Shown in pieces: positions 32,658 through 45,493 of a stretch of DNA of 64,000 bases. The position numbers were made by a program, and so were the translations under genes. Under the pieces are notes generated by a model. It ran no database searches. It was not told where the DNA came from and saw only the letters and a program-made list of their open reading frames with translations. The stretch is from Pithys albifrons albifrons (Eukaryota; Chordata; Aves; Passeriformes; Thamnophilidae), in contig NC_092473.1 of the NCBI RefSeq assembly GCF_047495875.1, positions 15,482,388-15,546,387 of the forward strand, given 5' to 3'. Within the stretch, counting starts at the first letter, position 1; each line of letters starts with the position of its first letter.

Positions 32658-34662
32658 CCCTTCCCTTCACTGCTCAAAGTTTGGATTGTTTGCACATCTC
32701 CAGTTTACAGTGAATTTATGCCTTTTCCATCCAGTCCTCTGTGGTTTCCCCCCTTCCCTGGTGACCCTGCAGGTGGCCTGGGTGGCACACCAGGCTGGGT
32801 CACTGCTGAGCTCTCTGTGATGCCCCAGACGATTCCCACAGATGTTTCCCTCCCTGCCACAGCTCAGCAGGAATTCCATCTCTTTCTCCACTCAGATGTT
32901 TCTCTCCTGCAGGTCTCTCAGAGCTCCCAGTCATGTCCAGACAGGAGCACAGGTTGGGGTGGGGCAGGAATGAGTTAATCCGAGGTCCTGCCGTGGTGTT
33001 TGGCTCCAAAGTCGTGTGCGCCAAACTGACCTTTAATCTTGGAATATAAATCACTTTCCACTCCTATTATTTCTAAAATCCTACAGGCTTGCAAATGCAC
33101 AAAAGAAGCCTTTGTCTCTTATTAATTTAATTTATAGGTTAAAGTTTCAAATCAGTGGCAAGCACAAGCTGATTTACTGTTCCCTTCAGGAATTGCTGCT
33201 CTGGGAAGCGCTGGGCTGCCCAGGAATGGGGGGCTGCAATTAGCAGCTCCTCTAATTACAGATAATGCCAGATAATTTGCTTATCGTTTTTGGAATGCCT
33301 TCTCCATGAAAGCTGGGAAGGGAACTGGATGTGGGGAAGCTCTTTCAACCCTCAAACCTCACCAGATCAGGGAAATCAGGGATGGAACTGTCACTTCATC
33401 TCTGGTGTGTCATCATTTTTCTCTGCAGCACAAACAGCCACTTCTGTGTGGGATCCAGATCAAAGCAGGAGGGAGTTTTTGCCACCAGCTGAAAACAAGG
33501 CACCCAGCCCTATATTTTTTTTAATTAGATTTAAGCTATGCCATTGCCATGTGGAGTCAGATGGGAGACATTGGCATCTCTTCCCAGAGTCAGGAGGGTT
33601 CCCATCTGCAGCTCAGACCCATTTCTGCCTCTCCATGGGATTTCTGGGTGTGGAATTTTGTAACCAAGTTTTCTAGTCTGGCTCACAGTAACTCCAGACA
33701 AATAGAACTTTTTCCTACCCGTGCTGTCACTTCCCATTCCAGGGTAGGAGCTTTAACTCCTCCAGATACTTTCTTGAGGCTTTTTCTTCTTGACCACTTT
33801 CCATGGAAAAGTGGGACTGGGACTTGCTGCCCTTGGCAGCCTTCTGGAAATGTCTGTATTAACACTGACATGGATCTCCCACAGAGCCAGGACCTCCCTC
33901 ATCTGTATTTTCCAAGGATCAGATTCTTCCTCTTCCCTTTCAGCCTAAAAGGGCTTTTACTGCTTTAGCATCAGTTGTGACATCCCACAGGACTGGGCTT
34001 GGATCCTTTCCAATGGCCTGGACAGGATGGAATTTTGCACTGTCACGTTGGATCCATTTGAATGGAACTCCAGCTGACCAGTCTGTGCCATCAGCCCATG
34101 GATTTGATGATCCTGGGAGGAGGGGAAGGAGTGCCCACCTTGGGCCTCCTGTGGGGAGCTCCACTCCTTGCCCAGATCCTGCTGGGATTCCTCCTGGAAG
34201 AGCTGCTGAGCCTTTCCAGCAGGTTGAGCCTTTCTTTTCCCAGAAACCTGCACACACAAACTTCCAAAAGGCCACTCCTTTCATTCTTTAAGCCTCTAGT
34301 CTGAATCTCACCACACTCTGTGAATTTGTTGCCTTTGAGGATTTCCTTTAGAAGGTTTATAAGGAAAACCCACCAGAAATGTGGCTTTAAAACCCCCTTT
34401 TTCTCCCTCAATCCCTTCAGCTCAGCAGGACATTTGATCACTTCTCCCTTGGTGGATGTTTGGGTGCAATTTTCATCGAGTTGCTCCTGCTGGACCTTTT
34501 CCTAACCCCAAGCAGGATCTAAGAGAGCTTTTTATGACTCCCTTTTGCATTTTCTGTGCCAAATGTGCAGCACAACTCACGTTTCCCCCCTCCCTGTGCT
34601 CCTGGCAGAGCTGATTCCTTGGGGGGAGGAAGGCAGGGAATGCTGCTCAGGGCTCAGATTTG
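32658..34662. other. Single-copy stretch with strongest conserved-element candidate
   Basis: 32965-33300 is non-repetitive and AT-rich, with CTAATTACAG and several TAAT, GATAA and TTAATTTAAT motifs, plus CpG-containing GTCGTGTGCGCC. It looks like conserved noncoding sequence, not an exon. The rest shows nothing recognised. Confidence 0.4.
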
Positions 34663-35076
34663 CTGCCTGTGGTTTCTCTGCTCCTCTGGGTCTCAGCAGG
34701 TGGATTCACACAGAGCCCATCACCCTCCTCCTCCCTGGGATGAGGTTCTCAGGCCCATGGGTGAGGCTGGAAGGGAATTCCAGGATGGTGGAGCAGGAGG
34801 CTGCCTGTGGTTTCTCTGCTCCTCTGGGTCTCAGCAGGTGGATTCACACAGAGCCCATCACTCTCCTCCTCCCTGGGATGAGGTTCTCAGCCCCATGGGT
34901 GAGGCTGGAAGGGAATTCCAGGATGGTGGAGCAGGAGGCTGCCTGTGGTTTCTCTGCTCCTCTGGGTCTCAGCAGGTGGATTCACACAGAGCCCATCACT
35001 CTCCTCCTCCCTGGGATGAGGTTCTCAGGCCCATGGGTGAGGCTGGAAGGGAATTCCAGGCTGGTGGAGCACGAGG
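34663..35076. repeat. 138-bp tandem repeat, 3 copies
   Basis: Starts are at 34663, 34801 and 34939. The unit begins CTGCCTGTGGTTTCTCTGCT. Copies differ at only a handful of bases. 138 bp is 46 codons, so a frame stays open and gives an apparent 46-residue repeat. Confidence 0.95.
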
Positions 35077-35307
35077 CTGCCCTGCTGGGACCACCACGTG
35101 TGTCCTGTGATGGAACTAAAGGCAGAACTTCCTCAGCTCCAAAGTCCTTGGGAGGTGTGGAATTGGGGTGATATCGTGGTTGTGGGAGCAGGAGGAGGTG
35201 CTGTCAGACGTGCTCTGGAAGATCAGGACAGTGCTGAGTTTTCTGATGCTTCTGAAATCAGATTTTCTAAATGTGGCAGTTCAGCAGCTTGGGTGATTTG
35301 GAGGGTT

Positions 35308-35560
35308 TCACAGAGTCCTGGAATGGTTTGGGTTGGAAAGGACTTTAAAGAGCATCACATCCCACCCCAGCCATGGGCAGGGACACCTCCCACCAGCCCA
35401 GGGTGCTCCAAGCCCTGTCCAGCCTGGCCTGAGACACTCCCAGGGCTGGGGCAGCCACAGCTTCTCTGGGCACCTGTGCCAGGGCCTGCCCACCCTCCCA
35501 GGGAAGGATTTCCTCCCAATATCCCACCTAACCCTGTGTCACTTTAAAGCCATTTCTCCA
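35308..35560 (-). mobile_element. CR1 3' copy
   Basis: It starts TTCACAGAGTCCTGGAATGG and continues 'ccatgggcagggacacctcc', 'cacctgtgccagggcctgcc' and 'cccaatatcccacctaacc'. Confidence 0.9.
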
Positions 35561-37617
35561 GGGCTTTATATCCTGTGGGAATTATTAGGACTTGCTCTCC
35601 TTCCTGGCTGGGATGGGTGAGGAGGGACCTGGTGTGGAGGCAGGAGAGGGACCCCCTGGGGCTCCAGGGACACAGGAGGGAACTGAAACTCAGGAGCAGG
35701 GATTGACTTCACTCCTTGCTCAGCTCCATCTCCTGTTTTTTCTAACAAGGATCAGTCCAGGTTTCATTTGCTGGGATTTGTCTCCCAGGCTGCAGCATGT
35801 CCCCCTCCCAGAGCACTTTTTTGGGCAAAAATCCAGACTTTTAGCAGGGTTGTCTCCACATCAGACATGGGATGGGTTTAATTTGCTGGTTAAGATGTTT
35901 CTGACTTCTCTTGGCTGGCTGAGGTTTCCTCTCCTCCAAAGTCTTGGATGTCACCTGTCCAGGAGTGGCTTGGGGGGCTCTGGGAGATTCCTGGTGGTTC
36001 CTCTGGCACTTCAGTTCCATTTGCACACTGAAGGAACTGTTGCCTCCAGGTTGGGGTGGGTTCCACCCCCCCTGCATGGCAGAACAAAGGGCTGTGTGTT
36101 CCAGCAGGAGGGGATGGGCAGGGAGGGGATGGGCAGAGAGGGGAGGGCCTGGGACAGGAATTTGGGGACGGATTTCACATTTCAAGGGGTGTGACAAGCA
36201 ATAAAATAAGACACAAGCAACCCCTAAAATAGTGGAAATACAGAACTGAGTGGGGTGATTAAAGCAGGAGGAGTTCCCTGCACTGCTGGTGTGGCAGGAA
36301 TGCTGTGGGGGTTTGGGAAGGCTGATCCTGCTGGGTGAGGAGGGGCAGGGTCAGGGGGGTCACTGCTGCCCTCGGGCTGTGTCGGGGCCTCTGAGAGCTC
36401 TGCCCTCCCCAGAGGCTCCAGGGATTCCTCCACCTCCCTGCAATCCCTCAGTGCTGATCTGAACTGGCACCTTTGTGCCAGGCTGGTGGTGGCAGCCCTG
36501 GGCAGGGTGTGCTGGGGCATTCCCAGAGTCACAGAAACGCTGGATATCCATCACATGCTGCATTCCCTGGAGATTTTTAGCCCAACTCCTTTTTGAAGCC
36601 TGCTGGAGATGCTCTCCATGGCCTGGTGTTCCCAGGGCTCTGGTGCCTGCAGACCTGGGCACAGCAGCAATCCCTGACCTGTCCTGCTGGGCATTTTTGG
36701 GAACAAAGGGGGCCACCAGGCTGGCAGTGTTGAGTGTGTGGTTGACACAGGGTGTGGTGGGTGTTGGAGAAGGAAAACCTGGCACACAGGTGGAAGGGGA
36801 AGAGGGTTTAGAGGGGCCTGTGGGCATGGCTGAAGCCTGAGGAGCACTGAGGCACCATGGCATGGGTGTCCTGGGAAGTGTGGGCAGGCAAGGACGTTGG
36901 CCTGGGATGTGGTGGAAGAGGAGCAGCAGCAGAACTGGAGGAATCCAGGAGCTTCAGCTCCTGATGGCACAGCTCTCATGGCACTGTGTGCTGGAGGGAG
37001 ACCTGGGAAGGAGGTTAATGCTGTTGGGGCCTTCAGGAGATGCACCCAAGAGCTCTCTCCCGGTGTGACTGTGGCCTGGATCTGGAGATCCTGCTGCTTC
37101 CTCCCTTGTGGAGCTGCTGCTTTAGGCTGTCCTGGGAGTGCCATTAGTGCTTCCCATACTGGAGCATCCCAACCCTTCCTTTTGGGTCAGGGAAGGCCTC
37201 TGTTGGCTTTTTGTTGTGCTGAGCTTGTGCAGGACCAGGTCCTTCTGTTCTCAGTGTCTTTGAAGGCTTCATGTTTGTCTTCTCCTTGGCACAGGTTTCT
37301 GCATTGCAGAGATTAATTGATCAGAGACAGGCTCTGGTGTGCTGACTGTCCAACCATGAACACACTGCAGTGGCCTGTGTGGTTCTCCTGGTCTTTAGGA
37401 GATGCTGCCCCACGGAATTCCCTCCTTGGCAGCGATGCCACGGGGTGAAACTCTGCCCTTTGAGGTTTATTTCCAGTCCCTGCACTCAAAGAATGGCCTT
37501 TGTTCCTTCAAACCAAAACTGGGCAGTTCTGGGGTGCCCTGGGCCCTCTCGTGGGAGGGCTGAGGTGGGTGGAAGAATGTTCTCATTATTCCCTGGACAC
37601 ACGTGGCCACCATGCAG
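35561..37617. other. Single-copy intronic sequence
   Basis: No exon or repeat family was recognised. A small 18-bp direct duplication (ggaggggatgggcag) lies near 36105-36140. Confidence 0.45.
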
Positions 37618-37835
37618 GGGCTGTGGGGGCTGTGGGTCAGTCCCCTTGGTGGAGTCTCCCTGGTGGGGGCTGTGGGTCAGTGTCCTTGGTGGGGGCTGTG
37701 GGTCAGTGTCCCTGGTGGGGGCTGTGGGTCAGTGTCCTTGGTGGGGGCTGTGGGTCAGTGTCCCTGGTGGGGGCTGTGGGTCAGTCTCCTTGGTGGAGTC
37801 TCCCTGGTGGGGGCAGCAGGTCAGTGTCCTTGGTG
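37618..37835. repeat. 27-bp minisatellite, about 8 copies
   Basis: The unit is TGTCCTTGGTGGGGGCTGTG plus GGTCAG. One unit has an insertion, GGAGTCTCCCTGGTG. It is G-rich on the + strand and 9 codons long. Confidence 0.9.
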
Positions 37836-39060
37836 AGCTCAGCACGTTGGGTTTGCCCAAAGGGCTTCACCCAAAGGTTGTCAAGATGTTGTCGTGTTTG
37901 TCCTCAGTGAGTTTGGCTCGGGAGGTCCCCGACTCCCCATGGCACATTCTCAGCAGCTCCTCGGGGCTCTGTGGGAACTGGGCCAGGTCTGTGCTGCTGT
38001 CCTGTGGCTGTGGGTGTGTCCATCTGTCCATGGGGTGGTGGATAAACAGCCTTTTGCCTTTGCAGCTCAAACCCCCCTAGTGGTGTTTGCTCCTCTGTTC
38101 CTGTCCAGGAGCTCTGGGCACCTCCTGCCTGAGAAAGCAAATCCATCTGAAGATGAAACAGGAGTTTGTCTGCTTTGGTGTTGGAAGTAGTTCCATTCCT
38201 AGTGCTTGGCTAGAGGGTTTGGATGGCTCTCCTAATGGAAGGTGTCCCTGCCCATGGCAGGAGGTTGGAATGAGATGATCTTTAAGGTCCCTTCCAACCC
38301 AAACCATTCCATGATTCCCTGATGTTCTTGGGCAGCTGGTGCAGTGATGATCCAGTGAGGGGTGAGTGGTGGATCCAGGGGCTCTCAGAGGCAGGACAGG
38401 ACTCCCCACACAGGGTGTTCTGCAGCAGGTCCCCACAGCAGTGACAGGAAGGCCCTTGCAGAGCCATTGGAGGTGTCACGCTCCTTATCTGCTTTTTGTT
38501 TACTAAAAAGCAAACCAAGAGGTTACAAACCCAGCAGTGTCAGGAGGTCCCCCTGGGGCTGAGGGGCCCCCATGGATTAGCCATGCTGGATGTTCTGCAT
38601 GGCCTTCCCTGGCCCCTGAAGAAGGATCCCTTTGTGCATCCCAGCCAGGCACATGGAGTACCTGAGGGCATCCCGGGGCCTTCTCCTCCTTTCCTATTCT
38701 CACACTTCCCTTCCCCATTCCCTGCCTGTCCTTTGGAATTCCTTGGATGGGAGGATTTCCTGGCATCTCTTTCCAGCTCCCTCCCAAGTGCCCCTCAGCA
38801 GTGCTGCCCTTCCCCTCCTGTTGGATTTTTAGCTCCATGGCTGTCCATGGGCTGGTTGCTCTCAGGCACAGGGTGGGATTTTGGCATTGTCCTGTGCAGG
38901 GCCAGGAGTTGGACTCGAGGGTCCTTGGGGGTCCCTTCCAGCTCAGGAGCCTCTGGGATCCTTTTGGTGCTGTTTGTGTTCCTCTGCTCTGCATCTTCCT
39001 TTGGCACTTCTGGGCTCTCTTTAGATTTGCTTTGTGTAGTCAATTCTATCTGTAGATCCC
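37836..39060. other. Single-copy sequence with two CR1 tail fragments
   Basis: CR1 + tails lie at 38225-38322 (ending ACCATTCCATGATTCCCTGA) and about 38890-38960 ('gccaggagttggactcgagg'). No exon was recognised. Confidence 0.5.
38225..38322 (+). mobile_element. CR1 3' terminus fragment
   Basis: It reads 'ggtgtccctgcccatggcag', 'atgatctttaaggtcccttc' and the CR1 end. Confidence 0.8.
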
Positions 39061-39808
39061 CTTAAAGAGGGATAAATCCAGGGAAACCCATTCCCTTAAA
39101 GAGGGATAGATCCAGGGAAAGCCATTCCCTTAAAGAGGGATAAATCCAGGGAAACCCATTCCCTTAAACAGGGATAGATCCAGGGAAACCCATTCCCTTA
39201 AAGAGGGATAAATCCAGGGAAAAACATTCCCTTAAAGAGGGATAAATCCAGGGAAAGCCATTCCCTTAAAGAGAGATAAATCCAGGGAAACCCATTCCCT
39301 TAAAGAGGGATAAATCCAGGGAAACCCATTCCCTTAAAGAGGGATAAATCCAGGGAAACCCATTCCCTTAAAGAGAGATAAATCCAGGGAAAACCATTCC
39401 CTTAAAGAGGGATAAATCCAGGGAAAAACATTCCCTTAAAGAGGGATAAATCCAGGGAAACCTATTCCCTTAAAGAGGGATAAATCCAGGGAAACCCATT
39501 CCCTTAAAGAGGGATAAATCCAGGGAAACCCATTCCTTTAAAGAGGGATAAATCCAGGGAAAACCCATTCCCTTAAAAAAGGGATAAATCCAGGGAAACC
39601 CGTTCCCTTAAAGAGGGATAAATCCAGGGAAAACCATTCCCCCATGGATACCCTTAAACAGGGATAAATCCAGGGAAAACCGTTCCCCATAGATAACCTT
39701 AAAGAGAGATAAATCCAGGGAAAATCCATTCCCCCCTGGATACCCTTAAAGAGGGATAAATCCAGGGAAAACCCATTCCCTTAAAGAGGGATAAATCCAG
39801 GGAAACCC
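39061..39808. repeat. 34-bp minisatellite, about 22 copies
   Basis: The unit is CTTAAAGAGGGATAAATCCA plus GGGAAACCCATTCC. Late copies carry an inserted 'cccatggatac' or 'ccatagataac' segment. It is A-rich and unlike the GC-rich arrays around it. Confidence 0.95.
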
Positions 39809-39969
39809 CCTCTCCTCCAGCAGCCTGGGAACCTGCCTGGAATCTGTTCGTTGCCAACTCCCAACCAGTCCTGACCTCAGCCCTGTTCAATCCCCTGGGG
39901 CTGCCTGAGCTCTCCCTGCCCAGCTGGTGCCAGCAGGGCAGCCCCGTGGAGCTGGCACTGCCCTGGGCA

Positions 39970-40800
39970 CAGCAGCTGCAGTGGGTGAGGTTTGAGTGCC
40001 CAGCAGCTGCAGTGGGTGAGGTTTGAGTGCCCAGCAGCTGCAGTGGGTGAGGTTTGAGTGCCCAGCAGCTGCAGTGGGTCAGGTTTGAGTGCCCAGCAGC
40101 TGCAGTGGGTCAGGTTTGAGTGCCCAGCACTGCATAGGTGAGGTTTGAGTGCCCAGCAGCTGCAGTGGGTGAGGTTTGAGTGCCCAGCAGCTGCAGTGGG
40201 TCAGGTTTGAGTGCCCAGCAGCTGCAGTGGGTGAGGTTTGAGTGCCCAGCAGCTGCAGTGGGTCAGGTTTGAGTGCCCAGCAGCTGCATAGGTGAGGTTT
40301 GAGTGCCCAGCAGCTGCAGTGGGTCAGGTTTGAGTGCCCAGCAGCTGCAGTGGGTGAGGTTTGAGTGCCCAGCAGCTGCATAGGTCAGGTTTGAGTGCCC
40401 AGCAGCTGCAGTGGGTCAGGTTTGAGTGCCCAACAGCTGCAGTGGGTGAGGTTTGAGTGCCCAGCAGCTGCATAGGTGAGGTTTGAGTGCCCAGCACTGC
40501 ATAGGTGAGGTTTGAGTGCCCAGCAGCTGCAGTGGGTGAGGTTTGAGTGCCCAGCAGCTGCAGTGGGTGAGGTTTGAGTGCCCAGCAGCTGCATAGGTGA
40601 GGTTTGAGTGCCCAGCAGCTGCAGTGGGTGAGGTTTGAGTGCCCAGCAGCTGCATAGGTGAGGTTTGAGTGCCCAGCAGCTGCAGTGGGTCAGGTTTGAG
40701 TGCCCAGCAGCTGCAATGGGTCAGGTTTGAGTGCCCAGCAGCTGCAGTGGGTCAGGTTTGAGTGCCCAGCAGCTGCAGTGGGTGAGGTTTGAGTGCCCAG
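39970..40800. repeat. 31-bp minisatellite, about 27 copies
   Basis: The unit is CAGCAGCTGCAGTGGGTGAG plus GTTTGAGTGCC. Variants are TGGGTCAGG and a shortened CTGCATAGGTGAGG. It starts only about 160 bp after the 34-bp array. Confidence 0.95.
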
Positions 40801-41956
40801 CCAGGGCTGCCACGGGGCTTTATTTCCCAGGGCAGTAACAAGCCCAAACTGCAGCTCTGAGAGCTCTTCCCTCCCCAACCCGCTCTTTGCTCAAGGAAAT
40901 TAAAGCCAGCAACGTCCTGGAGCTTATTTTTATTTGTTTCTACGTGTTTTAAAAACAAAAAAAACCCTCCCAACACCCTGAGTTTGTGCATGATTGATTT
41001 TAGTGGGTGGATTAAAAGAGCAAACTTTTTTTTTTTTTAATTTTTTTAATTTTTTTTTTCCTTTTTACCACGCTCCAAATCCCGGAGGGGGAATGGGAGG
41101 GAGGTGTTTCCGCCCCAGGAACCAGGACTACATTTAATCCCAGGTTTAATTGTGGGCCTGGGTGTGTGCAAGCTGTAATTGGCTGAGGGTCACTGCCTGC
41201 CCTGAGATATATGGGCACAGTAATCAGAGAATAATTTCAACCCAGGTTGAAGTTGCCAGTAAAAGTTGTAAAAGTTAATTTTATAGGAGCTGGTACAACA
41301 TCTCAGCGAGTGGGGCTGCAGTTGTGGTTTATTTGCTTTGTCTGGTGACGTTTTTATGATGTTTTATTGTTATTATTTGTGTGTGAAATGCAGTTTGGGG
41401 CAGAGGGGCACAGGGAGGAGGGAGGGCAGGGCTGGTTAGCTGAGTGTGCACATGGAGCAGCCACAGGAGGAGGAATTCATCAAGTGACAGGAACTGCCCT
41501 GGTCACAGCCAGGATGGAGTTGCAGCATGATTTATGTATTTCTGCTGTTAGACTCTTTCTTTTCATTTCTAACAAGGAGCAAAGCTCTTCCAGGGGGTAT
41601 GAAATAAGTGGGTTTCTCTGAGTGTGTTGCTCTGTGTGGGTGAAACCTCCCAAACCTCTGTCTTGGGTGACAGGGACAGAATAACAGGGTCATTTAGGCT
41701 GGAAAAGACCTCTGAGATGACCCAAGCTTTGCCAAGGCCAGCCTTGGTGTGCCAGGACTCCTGGGGTGGGAGGGCACATGCCCTGGGAGCTCTGCAGGGC
41801 AGCACATGCTGAGAGAAAGCAACTGGTGTAGAACTTCATCAATCCCATCCCAGGAGATCATTTTTGTGACTCTTCCCTCAATCTGCCCCTAAACTGATAC
41901 ACTGGGCAGTCCCCACTGGAGAAACTGCTTCCATTTATAGGCTTATTTCAGGTGAA
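40801..41956. other. Single-copy stretch with candidate conserved block and CR1 scrap
   Basis: 41030-41060 is a T-rich tract. 41085-41370 is mixed and non-repetitive (TTTAATTGTGG, CTGTAATTGGC, GATATATGGGC) and may be conserved noncoding sequence. A CR1 minus scrap lies at about 41672-41722 (GGGTCATTTAGGCTGG). Confidence 0.4.
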
Positions 41957-41992
41957 ATCAGAGAATCCTGGGATGGTTTGGGTTGGAAGGGA
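41957..41992 (-). mobile_element. CR1 3' end leading into a minisatellite
   Basis: It reads TCAGAGAATCCTGGGATGG then TTTGGGTTGGAAGGGA. The sequence then passes directly into the 41-bp array. Confidence 0.75.
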
Positions 41993-42972
41993 CCTCCCTG
42001 GAGCCCCACAGGTCCCTGGGGATGGCAGCAGATCTGCCTGGAGCCCCACAGATCCCTGGGGATGGCAGCAGAGCCTCCCTGGAGCCCCACAGATCCCTGG
42101 GGATGGCAGCAGAGCCTCCTTGGAGCCCCACAGGTCCCTGGGGATGGCAGCAGAGCCTCCCTGGAGCCCCACAGGTCCCTGGGGATGGCAGCAGAGCCTC
42201 TCTGGAGCCCCACAGATCCCTGGGGATGGCAGCAGAGCCTCCCTGAAACCCCACAGATCCCTGGGGATGGCAGCAGAGCCTTCCTGCAGCCCCACAGATC
42301 CCTGGGGATGGCAGCAGATCTGCCTGGAGCCCCACAGATCCCTGGGGATGGCAGCAGAGCCTCCCTGGAGCCCCACACATCCCTGGGGATGGCAGCAGAT
42401 CTGCCTGGAGCCCCACAGATCCCTGGGGATGGCAGCAGAGCCTGCCTGGAGCCCCACAGATCCCTGGGGATGGCAGCAGAGCCTCCCTGGAGCCCCACAG
42501 ATCCCTGGGGATGGCAGCAGAGCCTCTCTGGAGCCCCACAGGTCCCTGGGGATGGCAGCAGATCTGCCTGGAGCCCCACAGATCCCTGGGGATGGCAGCA
42601 GAGCCTCTCTGGAACCCCACAGATCCCTGGGGATGGCAGCAGAGCCTCCCTGGAGCCCCACAGATCCCTGGGGATGGCAGCAGAGCCTCCCTGGAGCCCC
42701 ACACATCCCTGGGGATGGCAGCAGAGCCTCCCTGGAGCCCCTCAGATCCCTGGGGATGGCAGCAGAGCCTCCCTGGAGCCCCACAGATCCATGGGGATGG
42801 CAGCAGAGCCTCCCTGGAGCCCCACACATCCCTGGGGATGGCAGCAGAGCCTCCCTGGAGCCCCATAGGTCCCTGGGGATGGCAGCAGAGCCTCTCTGGA
42901 GCCCCACAGATCCCTGGGGGTGGCAGCAGAGCCTCTCTGGAGCCCCACAGATCCCTGGGGGTGGCAGCAGAG
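41993..42972. repeat. 41-bp minisatellite, about 24 copies
   Basis: The unit is CCTCCCTGGAGCCCCACAGA plus TCCCTGGGGATGGCAGCAGAG. Copies differ at a few recurrent positions, and a subset has the variant ATCTGCCTGG. Three frames per strand are open for 300-450 codons purely from the repetition. Confidence 0.95.
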
Positions 42973-45242
42973 CCTCCTTGCCCTCTGTTGGGAATGTTCC
43001 TGCTGGAGGCTCTGAGTCCCACCCCAAAATACACGAAATTAAACCTTGCAGCCCTTATAAAGGAGTCATTGCTTTGGAAAGGGCCCTCTTAAAGGGTGCC
43101 AGTGCCATGAAGGTGCCATTAAACTGGAGCAAACACCTCTGGAGCCCAGGTGAGGTCTCTGGCCAGGGCTGCAGGACCACAGTCAGCCCTTGTGTGCTCA
43201 CTGCTGGATCTCTGGGCTCTGCTTCCCTGCTTTGCCAGCAGCAGAACTTCAGGGGACTGGCTCAAAATAATCTTCTGTGGTGCTGGAGAATCCCCTGAGC
43301 TTTGCAGCTTAAATAAAACCAGAGCTCAAAGGAGAGCTTTGTAGCCTTGGAGCAGCCCACAGTGATGGGTTCCCAGTGTGGCACAACCCCCTCCCCAAAG
43401 CAAACAGGAGTCAGAGCTCTCAGGGAAAGGTCTGGGGCTGCCAAATGGCCTGAAAGGCTTTTTGGTTCCTGGCTGGTTGTCTTTATTTTCTCCTTCTGAA
43501 ATCTTTGTATTTTCTCCTCCTCAAATGGCAAGTTTGGTGTCTGGAGCTGCTGCTGGTGATTCTGGACAGGTTCTGTCCCCAGCAGAGATGTTGATGTTTG
43601 GGGGTGAGATGTGGCAGTGCTGCCTCATCAGGTTTTCCTTGGAGGACGTTGGGCAGGGGTTTGGAATAGGAGGGGATGGTTCCCAGGGGTGTGAGGTGGC
43701 ATCAAAGGGGCATCCTTGGCTTGAAATGCTGCTTCAGCTGCCCCCTGGTTTACCTGGTGCTTCCAGCACCTGGGCAGGATCCCACCAGTTCCTTCAGCAT
43801 TCCCAGGCCACTCTCCTTTTGCTTTTTGCTGCTTTGCTTGGAAGGTTGCTGTGAGAGGAGAGCATGGAGTGAGAGAGGCAAGAGCTTCAAACTACTGCAT
43901 CGGTTTAGTAACAAGATCAAGGGTTGCTTTAACTGCATTTCCTAAACATATTCCAGGTGTGAAATCCATAACTGGCCTTTCCTGCTTTCCCCCTCTCTTT
44001 CCCTCCTCTGCTCCTCGGGCTCTGTGATGTGTGTGGGTTTCTCTCTTGGCTGCAGCAGAACTGCAGTGTCTGCACTGACAGACCCTCGGTGGCCCCTCAG
44101 CTTTGGGGTGCAGGGGCAGGTCTGGGGCAGGAGGGTGCTGTCCATGGAGATTCCCAAGGCAGAGGAGCCTCAGGGGGGTTGTGCCCAGAGGATGGGGCAG
44201 AGGGGTGTGGAGAGGGAAGGAGGAAACACCTCCTCCTGTTGTTTGTGCCCTGTGTGCCATCCTGTCCCAGCAAATCTCCAGGGGGTTTTCGGGAGCCCCG
44301 AGCGTTTCCTGGTGCTCCATCCCCACACCTGCCCTGCTCGCTGGGGCACCGAGACCCCGGGCACTGGCAGGTGTCTGTGCTGGGGGGCACCTGCCCTGAT
44401 CAAAGGCTGTTTCCTGTCCTGGGGCCAGGGGAGGGCTGTTCTCTCAGCTGTGACTGGCAGAGGGATCTCGATTCCCGTTTTCCTGTTGGGCACCACGTGC
44501 AGGGCACAGCCCGGGGTGACCCACCTGCCTCTGGAGTCACCCAGGGCTGTCACTGCTGCCCCAAACACTCAGCAACAAAGCTGAGCTGCCCTGTTTGTGT
44601 TGCTGGGAGTGTCAGGGGGTGATGGATTGGCTGGCAGGGTAAACACCGTGCTGGGGGACACAGCCCAGGCAACCCTGAGAACCTGCACTGGGATCACCAA
44701 GGCCTTTCATTTGTCACCTTTGAGTTGACACAATCTGCTGATTGCTCAATGTTTTCCCTCTGCCTTTGACCCACACTGTTTGTTTCTGTTCCTTAAACAT
44801 CCCCAACTTGTCCTTTGGAACCAGGTGCTTGGTCTGTAGAGGCTCTAAGGCAGTAGATGCCTCTGGCTTTGCTTTGCACATAAATAATCAACTTCCAGGA
44901 TTTCCAGTTTAATTCTGTTTGTTTTCTTTTAACACACACAAACCCAGAGAGTAGCTGGAGCCACACACAGGGCTTGGTGCTACACTGGGATAGTCCCACC
45001 CTTGTTTGTTTACAAGTGATGCCCCACAGTGAGCTGGAGGTGCAGAAATGCTGTTTGAAATGGGCTGCCAGGGCAGAGGACACGGCTGGGGCTCCTGAGG
45101 AAGTGCAGGCAGATCCACCTGCACCCTGAGCTACAAATTTGGGACATCCCATTCCCTTCTCCCGGGGTGGTGCCACTCAGATTCTCCAGATCCTTCCTGG
45201 TCTCCCACCTCCAGTACAATCCACTTGGAATGTCATCTGAAA
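42973..45242. other. Single-copy intronic sequence, 2.3 kb
   Basis: No exon, RNA or repeat family was recognised. The overlapping open frames around 44020-44620 lack recognisable protein content. Confidence 0.45.
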
Positions 45243-45440
45243 TGAGAAAAGGAGGCTCAGGGGGGACCTTCTGGCTCTCTGAACTCCCTGCCAGGAGGGG
45301 AGAGCTGGGGAAGATCAGGCTCTGCTCCAGGGAACAGGGACAGGAGGAGAGGAAATGGCCTCAAGTTGTGCCAGGGGAGGGGCAGGGTGGATATTAGGAA
45401 GAAATTCTTCCCTATGAGGGTGGTGAGGTGGTAAATCCTG
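45243..45440 (+). mobile_element. CR1 internal 3'-region fragment
   Basis: It shows 'aaaggaggctcaggggggac', 'tggcctcaagttgtgccagg' and 'ggatattaggaagaaattc'. It lacks the 3' end. Confidence 0.85.
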
Positions 45441-45493
45441 AGAGCTTCAGCCCCAAAACTGCTGCTCCTCTGACTCTGTGGACTCCTTAAAGG

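Noticed and set aside
34545..35171. 208-codon frame with an apparent 46-residue repeat protein
   Set aside because: The repeat period (138 bp) is a multiple of three by chance. There is no start context, splice pattern or known domain, and a second frame is open too.
35944..36204. Possible next LMF1 exon because of a WWF-containing peptide
   Set aside because: The peptide (SWWFLWHF) lacks the surrounding HHSP and RFETLS residues of LMF1 and has no matching splice sites.
41952..43298. 448-codon open frame on the plus strand
   Set aside because: It is the 41-bp array read through in every frame. It begins in a CR1 tail and has no protein-like composition.
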